A stretch of 41,175 bases of DNA from Acidobacteriota bacterium (GCA_004356805.1 SMXW01000006.1:1-41175), one strand, 5' to 3'; counted from the stretch's first letter, positions 1-10,983 are shown. Translations and numbers: made by a program. Notes: generated by a model not told the origin, from the letters alone.

Positions 1-384
1 GGGCCCGGTGGGCAATCGGTGAACACCACCGACTCCGCGGTGCGACTGACCCACGAGCCGTCGGGTCTGGTTGTCTCGATGCAGGACGAGAAGAGCCAGC
101 TCCAGAACAAGGAAAAGGCGTGGCGGGTCTTGCGAGCACGGTTACTTCAAGCCGAACAGGAGCGAGCCCAGGCCGAGTTGGCAGGGGAGCGTCGCACCCA
201 AGTCGGCACCGGTGGTCGATCGGAGAAGATCCGGACTTACAACTACAAGGACAACCGAGTCACCGACCATCGCATCGGGTTGACGATTCGACGTCTCGAC
301 CAGATTCTCGAAGGCGACCTCGACGGCTTCGTCGACGCTCTCTTAGCCGACGAACAGGCTCGACTGCTTGCCAAAGGCGAGTGA
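1..384 (+). CDS. prfA: Peptide chain release factor 1, C-terminal part (5' end cut by window)
   Basis: The frame is open from base 1 and begins [15 protein letters not shown]. This is the GGQ loop of class I release factors, which triggers peptidyl-tRNA hydrolysis in the ribosome. The GGQ codons lie at 7-15. The rest (about 127 residues to the TGA at 382-384) matches domain 3 and the C-terminal helix of RF1/RF2, with the typical R-L-T-H and [12 protein letters not shown] segments. The Y-N-Y/D-H-R-I form and the neighbouring prmC, which methylates the GGQ glutamine, favour RF1 over RF2. The codon-recognition domain with the PxT motif lies off the window, so RF1 identity rests on context. Confidence 0.93.
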   Translation, partial: GPGGQSVNTTDSAVRLTHEPSGLVVSMQDEKSQLQNKEKAWRVLRARLLQAEQERAQAELAGERRTQVGTGGRSEKIRTYNYKDNRVTDHRIGLTIRRLDQILEGDLDGFVDALLADEQARLLAKGE

Positions 385-406
385 TCCAACCGCGGGCTAT
401 TCGTAC

Positions 407-432
407 CTAGACGTCATGTTGCTTGCGTCTAG
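407..432. other. Inverted repeat in the prfA-prmC gap
   Basis: CTAGACG (407-413) and CGTCTAG (426-432) form a perfect 7-bp stem around a 12-nt loop, 22 nt after the prfA stop. No T-run follows, so it is at best a weak terminator or processing site. The gap at 385-555 holds no convincing gene. A second short stem (GCCC/GGGC around gtatat) lies near 464-477. Confidence 0.3.
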
Positions 433-555
433 CTGTCCTGCTTTGGCGAACCTCAGGTTGTATGGCCCGTATATGGGCTGAACCACCTCAGGCTCGTCTG
501 GTAGTCGTTCCAAAATCTGTCTGTCGGGGTCGTTTCAGGCGATTATCGCCACCGA

Positions 556-1311
556 ATGTGTCCGAAGGTGTCAGACTTGCGCACGATGGACTCCATCCCG
601 GAGCATGAACTCAATCGCCTCGCGGCCCTGGCCAGTGCAGATCAGCCGTTGGAGAAGCTGATCGAGCGCAGGAAGAACGGCGAGCCACTGCAATACATCG
701 AGGGAAGTGCGGCATTCGGGCCTCTTCAGCTGCGGGTCGATGAACGTGTACTGGTTCCCCGGCCCGAGACGGAAGGTCTATTCGACATCGCTTCTCGAAT
801 GGTCCGCCACCCGGAGGTGATTCTCGATCTTTGTACCGGATCCGGCGCCCTGGCGCTGGCGCTCAAGAACGAGTTTCCCGGGGCATCGGTGTTTGCCACT
901 GATGTCTCCGTGGATGCGATCGATGTCGCCCTCACCAACAGACACGCCACCGGTCTCGATATCTACCTTGCAGCGGGCGACCTCTTTGACCCTTTGCCGG
1001 TGTCCTTGCTTGGTGAGGTCGACCTGGTGGTGGCCAACCCGCCCTACGTATCCGAGGTCGACTTCGAGACCCTGCCGGTTGACGTGCAGCACGAGCCAAG
1101 GGTGGCGCTGGTCAGCGGCCCAACGGGTCTCGAAGTGATTCAACGAATTGGCGCCTCGGTCGCCGAATGGCTGCGGCCGGGGGGAGTCGTGGTATGCGAG
1201 ATAGGTGATACTCAGGGGGTGTCGGCCAGCAGTTGCTTCAGGGATCTCCCCGCGGTGGTGCGACAGGACATGGCAGGTCGCGATCGGTACGTCGTCGCCG
1301 TCAAGCCGTGA
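556..1311 (+). CDS. prmC: Release factor glutamine methyltransferase PrmC (HemK)
   Basis: S-adenosylmethionine-dependent enzyme that N5-methylates the glutamine of the release-factor GGQ motif. The Rossmann SAM-binding segment D-L-C-T-G-S-G-A-L-A-L-A is clear, and the catalytic N-P-P-Y motif sits at residues 161-164, counted from the ATG at 556. The preceding G-E-P-L-Q-Y-I and V-P-R-P-E-T-E motifs are PrmC hallmarks. At 251 aa it is slightly short because the N-terminal helical domain is reduced. An in-frame ATG at 586 is an alternative start; neither has a strong ribosome-binding site. The gene follows prfA, whose product is the substrate, after an unusual 171-nt gap, and it overlaps tsaC by 4 nt (GTGA). 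Confidence 0.93.
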   Translation: MCPKVSDLRTMDSIPEHELNRLAALASADQPLEKLIERRKNGEPLQYIEGSAAFGPLQLRVDERVLVPRPETEGLFDIASRMVRHPEVILDLCTGSGALALALKNEFPGASVFATDVSVDAIDVALTNRHATGLDIYLAAGDLFDPLPVSLLGEVDLVVANPPYVSEVDFETLPVDVQHEPRVALVSGPTGLEVIQRIGASVAEWLRPGGVVVCEIGDTQGVSASSCFRDLPAVVRQDMAGRDRYVVAVKP

Positions 1312-1865
1312 TCGGCGAGGCCGCCGAGGCCATTCACTCCGGGCTGGTTGTTGGGATTCCCACCGACACGGTCTACGGGCTCGGGGTTGACCCACAAGAG
1401 CGGGAGGCGGTGAGTCGTCTCTTCGAGATCAAGGGGAGACCCGAGCACATACCGGTCGGCTTGCTGGTCGCCACCGTTGAACAGGCAAAGTCGATTGGCG
1501 AGATCGGGGAGGCGGGCGAGGAATTGGCAAGGAAGCATTGGCCCGGCCCGCTGACAATGGTTGTCAAACCGAGGGTGATTCTCTCCGACTGGGTGGGCGA
1601 TACCTATCTTCGGACTGTGGGCATCCGAGTCCCGGACCACCCGGTGGCCCAGGAGCTTCTCGAGCGAACCGGGCCGCTCGCGGTCACATCGGCCAACCGA
1701 TCCGGCGGGAAAGAGGCCTTGAGTGATACCGAGGCGCGTCGGACCTTTGGCGAAGAGATCGCTGTCTATCTCGAAGGCAGGTGCTCCGGGGGAGAGGCGT
1801 CAACCGTTGTCGATGTCACCGGCGATCGGCCGGTGGTTCTCCGAAAGGGACCCGTTCCGATCTAA
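1308..1865 (+). CDS. tsaC: L-threonylcarbamoyladenylate synthase (TsaC/YrdC/Sua5 family)
   Basis: Makes threonylcarbamoyl-AMP from threonine, bicarbonate and ATP, the first step of the t6A37 modification of ANN-decoding tRNAs. The YrdC fold is recognisable from the start: [11 protein letters not shown] near residues 16-26, [16 protein letters not shown] and S-A-N-R-S-G-G. The frame is open further upstream, but GTG at 1308 overlaps the prmC TGA as GTGA, which fits translational coupling and gives a normal 185-aa short-form enzyme without the extra Sua5 domain. Order prmC-tsaC is usual in Actinobacteria. Confidence 0.92.
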   Translation: MIGEAAEAIHSGLVVGIPTDTVYGLGVDPQEREAVSRLFEIKGRPEHIPVGLLVATVEQAKSIGEIGEAGEELARKHWPGPLTMVVKPRVILSDWVGDTYLRTVGIRVPDHPVAQELLERTGPLAVTSANRSGGKEALSDTEARRTFGEEIAVYLEGRCSGGEASTVVDVTGDRPVVLRKGPVPI

Positions 1866-1881
1866 CGGTTACGCTCGCTCC

Positions 1882-3153
1882 ATGATCGCCATGGATACCA
1901 TCGAGCAGGTCGATCCCGCCATTGCCGGGCTCATTCGCAAGGACCTCGAGCGGCAAAACACCCACATTCACCTCATCGCCTCGGAGAACTTTGCATCACC
2001 GGCAGTCATGACGGCGTCGGGTTCGATCTTCACCAACAAGTACGCCGAGGGTTATCCGGGCCGCCGTTACTACGAGGGCTGTCAGGTGGTCGACGAAATG
2101 GAGCAGCTGGCTATTGACCGCGCCAAGGAGCTGTTTGGCGCCGAGTATGTCAACGTCCAAGCCCACTCTGGAGCGCAGGCCAACATGGCTGTCTACTTCT
2201 CTCTGCTCGAGCCGGGAGACACCGTGTTGGGGATGCGACTCGACCACGGCGGCCATCTCACCCATGGTTCTCCCGTCAACTTCTCCGGGCTCTACTACGA
2301 CTTTGTCGCCTATGGCGTCGACCCCGTCACCGAGTTCATCGACATGGAAGAGGTGGGTCGACTGGCTCGCCAACACAAACCGAAGATCGTGCTTGCCGGC
2401 TACTCGGCCTATGCGCGGACTCTCGATTATGAGGGGTTCAGGGAGATCGCCGATGAAGTCGGCGCGGTCTTCATGGTCGATGCTGCTCACTTCATAGGGC
2501 TGGTCGCCGGCAAATCCCACCCGTCGCCCATGCCCTTCGCCGATGTGGTCACCGGCACGACACACAAGGCCCTGCGCGGCCCTCGCGGTGGATTGATCCT
2601 GGGCAAAGAGGAGTTCGGTCAGACGATCAACAAGGCGGTGTTCCCCAACGCTCAGGGCGGACCGATCGAATCGCAGGTCGCGGCCAAAGCCGTCTGTTTT
2701 CACGAGGCGCTTCAGCCGGCGTTCCACCAGTACACCGAGCAGATCATCGCCAACTCCCGGGCCATGGCGGAGACCGTCCAGTCCGAGGGGATCCGCGTTG
2801 TCTCGGGCGGCACCGACAATCACCTCTTTCTCATCGACCTGCGGTCTGTGGATGAGGAGTTGACCGGCAAGGAGGCGGCCAAGATGCTCGACGGGGTGGG
2901 CATCACACTCAATTTCAACACGATTCCCAACGATCCTCGGCCACCGTTCCGGGCATCAGGGCTGCGAATCGGTACTCCCGCCATGACGACTCAGGGGATG
3001 AAGGAAGCCCAAGCTTCCGAGGTCGCCTCGCTTATCTCGAGGGCCTTGCAGGAAAAGGACGACGAGGCGGTGCTGACCGAGGTTGCCGGGAGAGTTGCGG
3101 ATCTGGCGGCTGAGTTCACGCCATACCCGACCGACTTCTCGGGGCATGTCTAG
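1882..3153 (+). CDS. glyA: Serine hydroxymethyltransferase
   Basis: PLP enzyme interconverting serine plus tetrahydrofolate with glycine plus 5,10-methylene-THF in the cytoplasm. The conserved H-L-I-A-S-E-N-F near the N terminus, [11 protein letters not shown]-x-G, and [12 protein letters not shown] are all present. The PLP lysine is Lys229, numbered from the ATG at 1882. The length of 423 aa is normal. The frame extends upstream into tsaC, but only a start at 1882 (or ATG 1891) gives the family N terminus. A TACGCT box lies 6 nt before ATG 1882, so a leaderless transcript is possible as well as read-through from tsaC, whose stop is 16 nt upstream. Confidence 0.96.
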   Translation: MIAMDTIEQVDPAIAGLIRKDLERQNTHIHLIASENFASPAVMTASGSIFTNKYAEGYPGRRYYEGCQVVDEMEQLAIDRAKELFGAEYVNVQAHSGAQANMAVYFSLLEPGDTVLGMRLDHGGHLTHGSPVNFSGLYYDFVAYGVDPVTEFIDMEEVGRLARQHKPKIVLAGYSAYARTLDYEGFREIADEVGAVFMVDAAHFIGLVAGKSHPSPMPFADVVTGTTHKALRGPRGGLILGKEEFGQTINKAVFPNAQGGPIESQVAAKAVCFHEALQPAFHQYTEQIIANSRAMAETVQSEGIRVVSGGTDNHLFLIDLRSVDEELTGKEAAKMLDGVGITLNFNTIPNDPRPPFRASGLRIGTPAMTTQGMKEAQASEVASLISRALQEKDDEAVLTEVAGRVADLAAEFTPYPTDFSGHV

Positions 3154-3247
3154 AAAGTGGGTGCCAGGCGAAACACGGCGGGGCAGCCACCGCCGATGAT
3201 GTTTGCTAGCTTCGATTTTGCCTATCTGATCGCGGTCCATAATCTTT

Positions 3248-3511
3248 GTGAAGCGGTTCACAAATGAGTCTCCTTTGAATCAAGAACCAACTACAAGTCA
3301 GGTCGCCGACGCCATCAATGAGGGATGGCTGGAGGGTGGCTCTTTCGTCAGTTCGATACTCGCCGGAACCCTTGTGGGCCTTCTCGCCGACAACTGGCTG
3401 GGTACCGAGCCGTGGCTGGTGGTAGTGGGGATACTCGTCGGCTCCTACTCGGGTTTTGTCCGGGCCTGGCGGTACTCGGTAAAGATGGAAGAGGATCCGC
3501 GTGAGCGTTGA
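3248..3511 (+). CDS. atpZ: AtpZ-like small membrane protein of the ATP synthase operon
   Basis: An 87-aa protein with a hydrophilic N terminus and two hydrophobic segments (about residues 32-48 and 55-72) separated by L-L-A-D-N-W-L-G-T. This is the AtpZ/AtpI-type pattern of small proteins at the head of F-ATPase operons, which help assemble the c-ring or carry Mg/Ca ions. The C terminus is charged. GTG at 3248 is the only good in-frame start; a CATAAT box sits just before it at 3238-3243. It overlaps the next gene by 11 nt. The family call rests on size, topology and position. Confidence 0.72.
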   Translation: MKRFTNESPLNQEPTTSQVADAINEGWLEGGSFVSSILAGTLVGLLADNWLGTEPWLVVVGILVGSYSGFVRAWRYSVKMEEDPRER

Positions 3512-3914
3512 GAACCACACCCCGGTGGAGAGCATCCTTGCCCGTCACACGGTCGCCCGAGTCGTCTACGTGGGACCTGTCCTCGTTGCCCTCTTCGCTA
3601 TCACAGGAGGTTGGACCGGGGCGTGGAGCGCTGCGCTCGGCATTGCCCTCGTCATTGCCAATTTTCTGCTCGCCGGTGCCATTCTCTCGATTTCGGCAAG
3701 GATCAGTCTTCAGGCTTATCATGCCGCCGCCCTGATTGGCTTCATCCTGCGACTGGGCTTGTTCGCCGGGGCTGCCTATCTGATAGCAGCACTGGTGGAT
3801 GTCGACCGATTGGCCTTCGCGATCTCAGCGGTGACCGGATACCTCACGCTGCTGATCATTGAAGCGATTGCTGTTTCCAACGGGAGAGAAAGGGACCTGA
3901 GTTGGACCAACTGA
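3501..3914 (+). CDS. atpI: ATP synthase protein I-like membrane protein
   Basis: A 137-aa protein with four predicted membrane helices (about residues 22-40, 43-66, 74-97 and 102-124) between atpZ and atpB. Actinobacterial atp operons commonly carry a four-helix AtpI here, thought to act as a c-ring assembly chaperone. The GTG start at 3501 lies inside atpZ, and the 3' end overlaps atpB by 13 nt, so translation is probably coupled. No catalytic motif is expected. Function is inferred from position and topology. Confidence 0.72.
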   Translation: MSVENHTPVESILARHTVARVVYVGPVLVALFAITGGWTGAWSAALGIALVIANFLLAGAILSISARISLQAYHAAALIGFILRLGLFAGAAYLIAALVDVDRLAFAISAVTGYLTLLIIEAIAVSNGRERDLSWTN

Positions 3915-4717
3915 TCCTGGCAACCGAATGCGATGTGGTCAACGAGGTCATCTGCGCTCCTGACGACGTCAAAGAGCTGTTCGAGTTCACCGAGGTGATC
4001 TTCTCGATTGGCCCGATAGGGGTTACCAAAACGATCTTCTTGTTCTTCCTTGCAGCCTTCGTAGTAGTCGGCCTTCTCTACTTCGGGCTCCGCAAACGAC
4101 GGATGGTCCCATCGAAGTTTGGCGTGGTCATCGAATCACTCCTCGACTTCGTCAAGAACGACATTGCCAAGGACATCATCGGACCGGAAGGCGCCAGGTA
4201 CGTCCCCTATCTGACTGCCATCTTCCTGTTCATACTCGTCGGCAACCTCTTCGAGGTAACACCGCTGATCAACTTCCCGATCACGGCGAGAATGGCGATC
4301 CCTGCGTTTCTCGCCATCGTCACTTATGTGATCTTTGTCTTCGTCGGATTCGGAAGAAACAAGTTCCGCTTTCTCTTCGACACCGTCTGGCCAAAACATG
4401 TTCCGATCGGCCTGAGATGGCTTGTCGGGATCATCGAACTGGTCTCGATCTTCTTGCTCCGCCCGTTCACGCTGGCCGTCCGACTTTTTGCGAACATGGT
4501 GGCGGGTCACCTGATGCTGACCCTCCTGCTCGGGTCTGGGGTTATCTTCCTCACGTCGTTCCCCGAAATCGGGGCCAAGGCTCTCGTCGGAATCCCCTGG
4601 TTTGTCCTAGGACTTGCGATCTATCTGTTCGAGATCGTGGTCTCGGTTCTGCAGGCATACATATTCACTCTTCTGTCGGCGGTTTACATCCAGTCGTCAG
4701 TCCACTTCGAGCACTAA
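3902..4717 (+). CDS. atpB: ATP synthase F0 subunit a
   Basis: Membrane subunit forming the proton half-channels against the c-ring. The 271-aa protein has several long hydrophobic helices. The essential arginine is in L-A-V-R-L-F-A-N-M (Arg194), followed by the conserved A-G-H segment and a final helix ending in a Q-A-Y-I-F-T-L-L motif. The start is TTG at 3902, overlapping the end of atpI; no upstream alternative gives a better N terminus. The N-terminal approximately 35 residues are hydrophilic and contain two cysteines. Part of atpBEFHAGDC. Confidence 0.95.
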   Translation: MDQLILATECDVVNEVICAPDDVKELFEFTEVIFSIGPIGVTKTIFLFFLAAFVVVGLLYFGLRKRRMVPSKFGVVIESLLDFVKNDIAKDIIGPEGARYVPYLTAIFLFILVGNLFEVTPLINFPITARMAIPAFLAIVTYVIFVFVGFGRNKFRFLFDTVWPKHVPIGLRWLVGIIELVSIFLLRPFTLAVRLFANMVAGHLMLTLLLGSGVIFLTSFPEIGAKALVGIPWFVLGLAIYLFEIVVSVLQAYIFTLLSAVYIQSSVHFEH

Positions 4718-4954
<237 letters not shown>

Positions 4955-4964
4955 AGGTCAAAAG

Positions 4965-5513
4965 ATGCAGTTTCTGATTGCAACGATCCTTTACGCCGAG
5001 CATGAGGAGTCCGGCTCCAACGTGAGTCTGGTTCTCCCCGAGAGGGCCGAACTCATCGCCGGGATTCTCGCTTTTGCGATCGTTTTCTTCTTCGTCTGGA
5101 AGTGGGCGCTCCCCACTCTGAACCAGACTCTCGAGACTCGTCAGCAGGCCGTATCCGGCCAACTGGCCGACGCCGAGAAAGCGAAAGTCGAGGCCGAGAG
5201 TCTTCTTTCCGATTACCAGGCTCAACTTGCCGATGCAAAGTCCGAAGGCAACAGGATTCTCGAAGATGCCCGAGCCACTGCCGAGCAAATGAAGACAGAT
5301 CTGTTGTCCAAGGCGAAGGGCGAAGCCGACCACATCCGTAGCAAAGCTCGTGACGACGCATCAGCCGAGAAGTCCCGCGCTCTGTCCGACGCCCGGACCC
5401 AGGTGGGAGACATCTCGGTCGACCTCGCTGGGAAGATTGTCGGCGAGGTGCTTGACCCCGAAGCCCATCAGGCTTTGATCGAGCGCTACCTGGCCGACTT
5501 GGAAAGCCTTTGA
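4965..5513 (+). CDS. atpF: ATP synthase F0 subunit b
   Basis: Peripheral stalk subunit of 182 aa. One membrane helix (about residues 27-46, ending in F-F-V-W-K-W-A-L-P) is followed by a long charged Ala/Glu/Lys-rich coiled coil and a C-terminal part that contacts delta. It is a separate b subunit, not the b-delta fusion found in mycobacteria. It starts 10 nt after atpE. Confidence 0.94.
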   Translation: MQFLIATILYAEHEESGSNVSLVLPERAELIAGILAFAIVFFFVWKWALPTLNQTLETRQQAVSGQLADAEKAKVEAESLLSDYQAQLADAKSEGNRILEDARATAEQMKTDLLSKAKGEADHIRSKARDDASAEKSRALSDARTQVGDISVDLAGKIVGEVLDPEAHQALIERYLADLESL

Positions 5514-5536
5514 TGCCATATCGGATCGGCCTTTAG

Positions 5537-6067
5537 ATGCAAGACCGGATCACCGGATACGCCAACGGCATATTCGAACTTGCCAGGGCCGAGGGAGAGC
5601 TGGAGCGCGTCGAGAGCGAGCTGTTCACGGTTGCCCAGGCGCTCGATGACTCGCCCGAACTCCGGTCGACGTTGACCGATCCCCAACTGCCTTTGGAGAA
5701 GAAGCAGGCACTGATCGACGACCTCATCGGTGGACGAGCATCCTCCCTCAGCGTGGACCTGGTTCAACTGATCGTCAGCCAGGGTCGCGCATCCGAGTTA
5801 CCCGACATCGCCAGGGCAGTCGTTGAAGCCGCTGCTGCCTCCCGCAACAAGGCGGTGGCGGAAGTCCGATCCGCCGTGCCCCTCGATGAAGAGACAATCG
5901 AGCGCTTGGCCGTTGCCCTGGGCAGGGCCACCGGAAAGAGTGTTGAAGTCAAGGTGGTTGTCGACGAGTCGGTCATCGGTGGCATAGTCGCCCGGGTGGG
6001 TGACATCGTGATCGATGGATCATTGGCACGCCGAGTTGACTCGCTGCGGCAGGCCGTAGAGGGCTAG
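5537..6067 (+). CDS. atpH: ATP synthase F1 subunit delta
   Basis: A 176-aa protein that joins the peripheral stalk to the top of the alpha3-beta3 head. The N-terminal six-helix domain begins I-T-G-Y-A-N-G-I-F-E-L-A, and the C-terminal part has the delta/OSCP signature V-V-D-E-S-V-I-G-G-I-V-A-R-V-G-D-I-V-I-D-G-S, then a terminal R-R-V-D-S-L-R. It begins 23 nt after atpF and is followed by atpA. Confidence 0.95.
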   Translation: MQDRITGYANGIFELARAEGELERVESELFTVAQALDDSPELRSTLTDPQLPLEKKQALIDDLIGGRASSLSVDLVQLIVSQGRASELPDIARAVVEAAAASRNKAVAEVRSAVPLDEETIERLAVALGRATGKSVEVKVVVDESVIGGIVARVGDIVIDGSLARRVDSLRQAVEG

Positions 6068-6107
6068 GAGACAGATGTGAACACATGTCACCCATCCAAG
6101 GAGATAC

Positions 6108-7649
6108 ATGTCTGATTTGACCATCACCGCCGATCAGATCACCGCGTCGATCCGGGCCCAGATTGAAGACTGGGAACCTGAGATCGACAAGGAGACAGTT
6201 GGTTATGTGAAGTCGATTGCCGACGGTGTGGCCCGAGTCGAGGGTCTGCCAAACGCAATGGCCTCCGAGTTGCTGGAGTTTCCCGGTGGCCTCATCGGAG
6301 TGGCCTTGAACATCGATGAGGATGACCTCGGTGTCGTTTTCCTCGGTGAGTACACCCATATCGAAGAAGGGAACGCCGTCAAGCAGACTGGCAACGTCCT
6401 CTCTGTGGCTGTCGGTGACGGCCTTCTTGGTCGAGTCATCGACACGCTGGGCAACCCGATCGACGGGAAGGGCCCGATCGAGACTACCGAACGTCGTCTT
6501 CTCGAGACCCAGGCACCTTCCGTCATCGAGCGTCAGCCGGTAGCGGAGCCTCTACAGACGGGGATCAAGGCCATCGACTCGATGACTCCAATCGGCCGTG
6601 GTCAGCGTCAGTTGATCATCGGCGACCGTCAGACCGGCAAGACCGCGCTCCTCGTCGACACGATCATCAATCAAAAGCAGTACTGGGGCACGGAAAGGGC
6701 CGTCAAGTGCATCTACGTCGCGATTGGCCAGAAATCCTCAACCGTCGCCGAAGTTGTCGACACGCTCACCGCGCACGGCGCGTTGGAGTACACGGTTATC
6801 GTGCACGCTTCGGCTGCAGATGCCCCGGCTCTGCAGATGTACGCACCGTACGCCGGTTCGGCAATCGGCCAGCACTGGATGTACAAAGGCGAGCACGCAC
6901 TTGTCATGTTCGACGACCTCTCGAAGCAGGCCATCGCCTATCGCGAGATTTCCCTGTTGCTGCGTCGACCTCCGGGGCGCGAGGCCTACCCGGGCGATAT
7001 CTTCTACCTCCACAGTCGGCTTCTCGAGCGCTGCGCCAAACTCTCAGATGAGCTCGGTGGCGGCAGCCTGACAGGTCTTCCCGTCATCGAGACCAAGGCC
7101 AACGACATCTCGGCGTATATCCCGACGAACGTGATCTCCATCACCGATGGACAGTGTTTTCTCGAGACCGATCTGTTCTTTCAGGGCGTTCGTCCGGCGC
7201 TGAATGCCGGCGAGTCGGTATCTCGTGTTGGTGGCGCTGCTCAGATAAGCGCCATGAAGAAGATCGCTGGTCCACTGAGGTTGAACCTGGCCCAGTTCCG
7301 CGAGCTCGCAGCGTTCGCCGAGTTCGGGTCCGAACTCGATGCCACGTCGCTTGCCCAGCTCGAGCGTGGTCGTCGTGTCGTCGAAGTTCTCAAACAGCCG
7401 CAGTACGACCCGGTTCCAGTCGAGGAACAGGTTCTTGCCCTTTATGCGGTGACCGAGGGCCACATGGACGATGTCGTTGTTGGAGACATCCGCCGCTTCG
7501 AGTCTGAGCTCAGGGAGTACTTCAGGGTGCGGCACGCAAATGTCCTTGCTGCGATCTCCGAGACAGGAAAGATCCCAGAAGGTGACGATCTGACCGAAGG
7601 TATCGCCGCCTTCCAAGACTTCTTCCAAGGCGCCGAGACACCCGAATAG
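6108..7649 (+). CDS. atpA: ATP synthase F1 subunit alpha
   Basis: Regulatory nucleotide-binding subunit of the F1 head, 513 aa. Walker A G-D-R-Q-T-G-K-T is at residues 172-179, and the arginine finger in [10 protein letters not shown] is Arg373. Start ATG 6108 follows a clear AAGGAG site. The stop codon overlaps the atpG start by one base. Confidence 0.98.
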   Translation: MSDLTITADQITASIRAQIEDWEPEIDKETVGYVKSIADGVARVEGLPNAMASELLEFPGGLIGVALNIDEDDLGVVFLGEYTHIEEGNAVKQTGNVLSVAVGDGLLGRVIDTLGNPIDGKGPIETTERRLLETQAPSVIERQPVAEPLQTGIKAIDSMTPIGRGQRQLIIGDRQTGKTALLVDTIINQKQYWGTERAVKCIYVAIGQKSSTVAEVVDTLTAHGALEYTVIVHASAADAPALQMYAPYAGSAIGQHWMYKGEHALVMFDDLSKQAIAYREISLLLRRPPGREAYPGDIFYLHSRLLERCAKLSDELGGGSLTGLPVIETKANDISAYIPTNVISITDGQCFLETDLFFQGVRPALNAGESVSRVGGAAQISAMKKIAGPLRLNLAQFRELAAFAEFGSELDATSLAQLERGRRVVEVLKQPQYDPVPVEEQVLALYAVTEGHMDDVVVGDIRRFESELREYFRVRHANVLAAISETGKIPEGDDLTEGIAAFQDFFQGAETPE

Positions 7650-8530
7650 TGGCCAGCGCCCAGCTTCGCGATACCCGACGCCGCATCAGGAGCGTTGAGG
7701 CCACCAAGAAGATCACCCGCGCTATGGAACTGATCGCAGCGAGTCGTATTCCCAAGGCCCAGGCCCGCGTTCACGCCTCCAAGCCCTACACGGCAAAACT
7801 GATCGAGGTCATCGAGAACGTTGGCGCCGCGGATGCCGGTGGGAGTCATAAACTTCTCGAGCGAAGAGACCCCAACAGAGTCGGACTGCTGATCGTCTCA
7901 TCCGACCGGGGCCTGGCGGGAGCTTATTCCTCAAGCATTATTCGTCTTTCCGAAGCCCGGGCCATCGAGCTGGAGCGAGAGGGCAAGGACGTTGTCATAT
8001 ATGCGATCGGCAAGAAGGCACAGTCCTACTTCCGCTACCGCGGCTATCACATCGAGCAGGCCTATCTCGGCGTGACCGACACCCCTGGATACGGTGACGC
8101 CCGCGCCGTCGGCAACCGGGTGATGGAGGACTACGCCGTTGGGCGCATCGACGTTCTCGAGGTGTTCTACACGCGGTTCGAATCGGCGATGACTCAGGTG
8201 CCGACCCACCAAGAGCTCCTTCCCATCACCCCTCCAGAAATGGAGGAGGAGGAGAGAGGCGTTCGCGTGTCCTACGGATTCGAGCCGTCGCCCGAGGAGA
8301 TCCTCAATCGGCTTCTGCCCACCTATGTGGAGGCGATAATCTTCAACATGCTCCTCGAGGCGTCCGCTTCGGAGCACAACGCCCGGCGTCGGGCGATGAA
8401 AGCTGCGACCGACAACGCAGAAGAGCTCATCAAGACCCTCACAGTCCAGGCCAACCGCGCCCGGCAGGCAGAGATAACCACGGCCATCACCGAGATCGTC
8501 GGTGGTGCCGAAGCCATGGTGGGGTCATGA
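7649..8530 (+). CDS. atpG: ATP synthase F1 subunit gamma
   Basis: Central rotor shaft, 293 aa. The N-terminal helix R-D-T-R-R-R-I-R-S-V-E-A-T-K-K-I-T-R-A-M-E and the C-terminal helix with N-A-R-R-R-A-M-K-A-A-T-D-N-A are the conserved coiled-coil pair. Middle domain I-V-S-S-D-R-G-L-A-G-A-Y is present. GTG start at 7649 overlaps the atpA stop by one base. The C-terminal half is slightly longer than in E. coli, as is common in Actinobacteria. Confidence 0.95.
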   Translation: MASAQLRDTRRRIRSVEATKKITRAMELIAASRIPKAQARVHASKPYTAKLIEVIENVGAADAGGSHKLLERRDPNRVGLLIVSSDRGLAGAYSSSIIRLSEARAIELEREGKDVVIYAIGKKAQSYFRYRGYHIEQAYLGVTDTPGYGDARAVGNRVMEDYAVGRIDVLEVFYTRFESAMTQVPTHQELLPITPPEMEEEERGVRVSYGFEPSPEEILNRLLPTYVEAIIFNMLLEASASEHNARRRAMKAATDNAEELIKTLTVQANRARQAEITTAITEIVGGAEAMVGS

Positions 8531-8557
8531 TGAGACCCAGGAACGAGAACCAAGTAG

Positions 8558-10021
<1,464 letters not shown>

Positions 10022-10091
10022 TTTTCCAATTGCGACTGGAAGGAGTGGGGGGAAAGTCCCTGCCGGGCCGAAGGCTCGGGAGGTAGGGCGC

Positions 10092-10427
10092 ATGGCGAAA
10101 ACCTTTCAGGTCGATGTGGTGTCGCCCGAGGCGACCGTTTGGAGTGGTCGGGCGACCATCATGATCGCTCGAACCCCGGAAGGTGAGCTCGGCATCATGG
10201 CCGATCACGAGCCTCTGATGGCGACTTGTGCCACAGGACCGATCGAGATCGAAGCCGAATCCGGGGAGCGCACCACGATCGGCGTCCATGGTGGGTTCCT
10301 CCAGGTTCTCGACAACCAGGTGACCCTGATCACGGACCGGGCAGAGGTCGCCAAAAGCCATGCTGAGGCCAAAGAAACCGCACAGCGTCTTGCCGCCGAA
10401 GACGCCGAGGCCAGCGACGACGCCTGA
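10092..10427 (+). CDS. atpC: ATP synthase F1 subunit epsilon (short form)
   Basis: Rotor subunit coupling gamma to the c-ring. The N-terminal beta-sandwich (F-Q-V-D-V-V-S-P-E-A through L-I-T-D-R-A-E) is complete. The whole protein has only 111 aa, so the C-terminal two-helix domain is cut to one short Ala/Glu-rich stretch of about 25 residues. In E. coli (about 139 aa) this domain inhibits ATP hydrolysis, so inhibition by epsilon is probably weak here. ATG 10092 is chosen because translation from it begins at the family N terminus; the 70-nt gap after atpD is open in the same frame. Confidence 0.92.
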   Translation: MAKTFQVDVVSPEATVWSGRATIMIARTPEGELGIMADHEPLMATCATGPIEIEAESGERTTIGVHGGFLQVLDNQVTLITDRAEVAKSHAEAKETAQRLAAEDAEASDDA

Positions 10428-10508
10428 ACCGGCGGTTGCTCGGGCCGCGTGATGTCCAACTCGGTTGTTCTAATGACCAAGCCAAATCCTTCACGTCGAG
10501 GCCCGCGG

Positions 10509-10528
10509 GCCGGCTAATCGAAGCCGGC
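10509..10528. terminator. Hairpin between convergent atpC and SRPBCC gene
   Basis: GCCGGCT and AGCCGGC form a perfect 7-bp stem with a 6-nt loop, overlapping the SRPBCC stop codon and adjoining a perfect 12-bp palindrome at 10500-10511. It lies between convergent genes and could end transcription in both directions, but no T-run is present on either strand. Confidence 0.35.
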
Positions 10529-10948
10529 GGCGAACGCATCGACCGACTCTGGGAGCCCACTCCCGATCGCATTGGCGATCACCGGGAAAAACATTGAAGC
10601 GAACATCCCGACGCTTTCCACCTCGAGGGTCACCTGAACTCGGGTGCCGGGTCCATCGTCACTGAGCTGAACCGTGGTGACGCCGCGCACTTCGGAGTTT
10701 TCGATGTTCCAGGCCATTAGCCGAGACTCTTCTCGAGCCTTGGGCGTCGCCTTGCCGAGATAGATCTTGCCGGCGACAGCAGTCTCGAATGAGAAGCCGC
10801 GGAGGCGGCCATCCTTGTCTATGACAGGGGCGATGACCTTGTCCACGCCCCCGATGCCTTCCCAGGTCTCGGGCTTGTCCAAGGCTTTCCAAACCTCGGT
10901 TCGCGTTGCCCGGGTAACGGCGGTGTGGCTGAATGTCTCTTTGGGCAC
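10514..10948 (-). CDS. SRPBCC (START-like) family protein
   Basis: A 144-aa protein starting with F-S-H-T-A-V-T-R-A-T-R-T-E-V-W-K-A-L-D-K-P-E-T-W, the usual beginning of polyketide-cyclase/START-like helix-grip proteins, followed by alternating beta strands and a long C-terminal helix. Such proteins bind hydrophobic ligands or help cofactor assembly; nothing here fixes a substrate. It is convergent with atpC and divergent from the ABC-F gene. The GTG start at 10948 has no ribosome-binding site but lies 6 nt downstream of a TAGGTT box, so the mRNA is probably leaderless. Confidence 0.75.
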   Translation of the reverse strand: MPKETFSHTAVTRATRTEVWKALDKPETWEGIGGVDKVIAPVIDKDGRLRGFSFETAVAGKIYLGKATPKAREESRLMAWNIENSEVRGVTTVQLSDDGPGTRVQVTLEVESVGMFASMFFPVIANAIGSGLPESVDAFAAGFD

Positions 10949-10954
10949 GGCGGC

Positions 10955-10960
10955 AACCTA
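10955..10960 (-). promoter_or_regulatory. -10 box, leaderless promoter of SRPBCC gene
   Basis: TAGGTT on the minus strand, 6 nt before the GTG start at 10948. The same G-G-TTAGGTTG context precedes the PGPGW gene at 27438. No clear -35 is visible. Confidence 0.5.
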
Positions 10961-10983
10961 ACCAACTGAAGACCCCCAATCGC

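Noticed and set aside
3148-3161. The 14-mer gtctagaaagtggg, also at 25319-25332
   Set aside because: Two copies only, one spanning the glyA stop and one upstream of the DUF3048 gene; no shared function, chance is likely.
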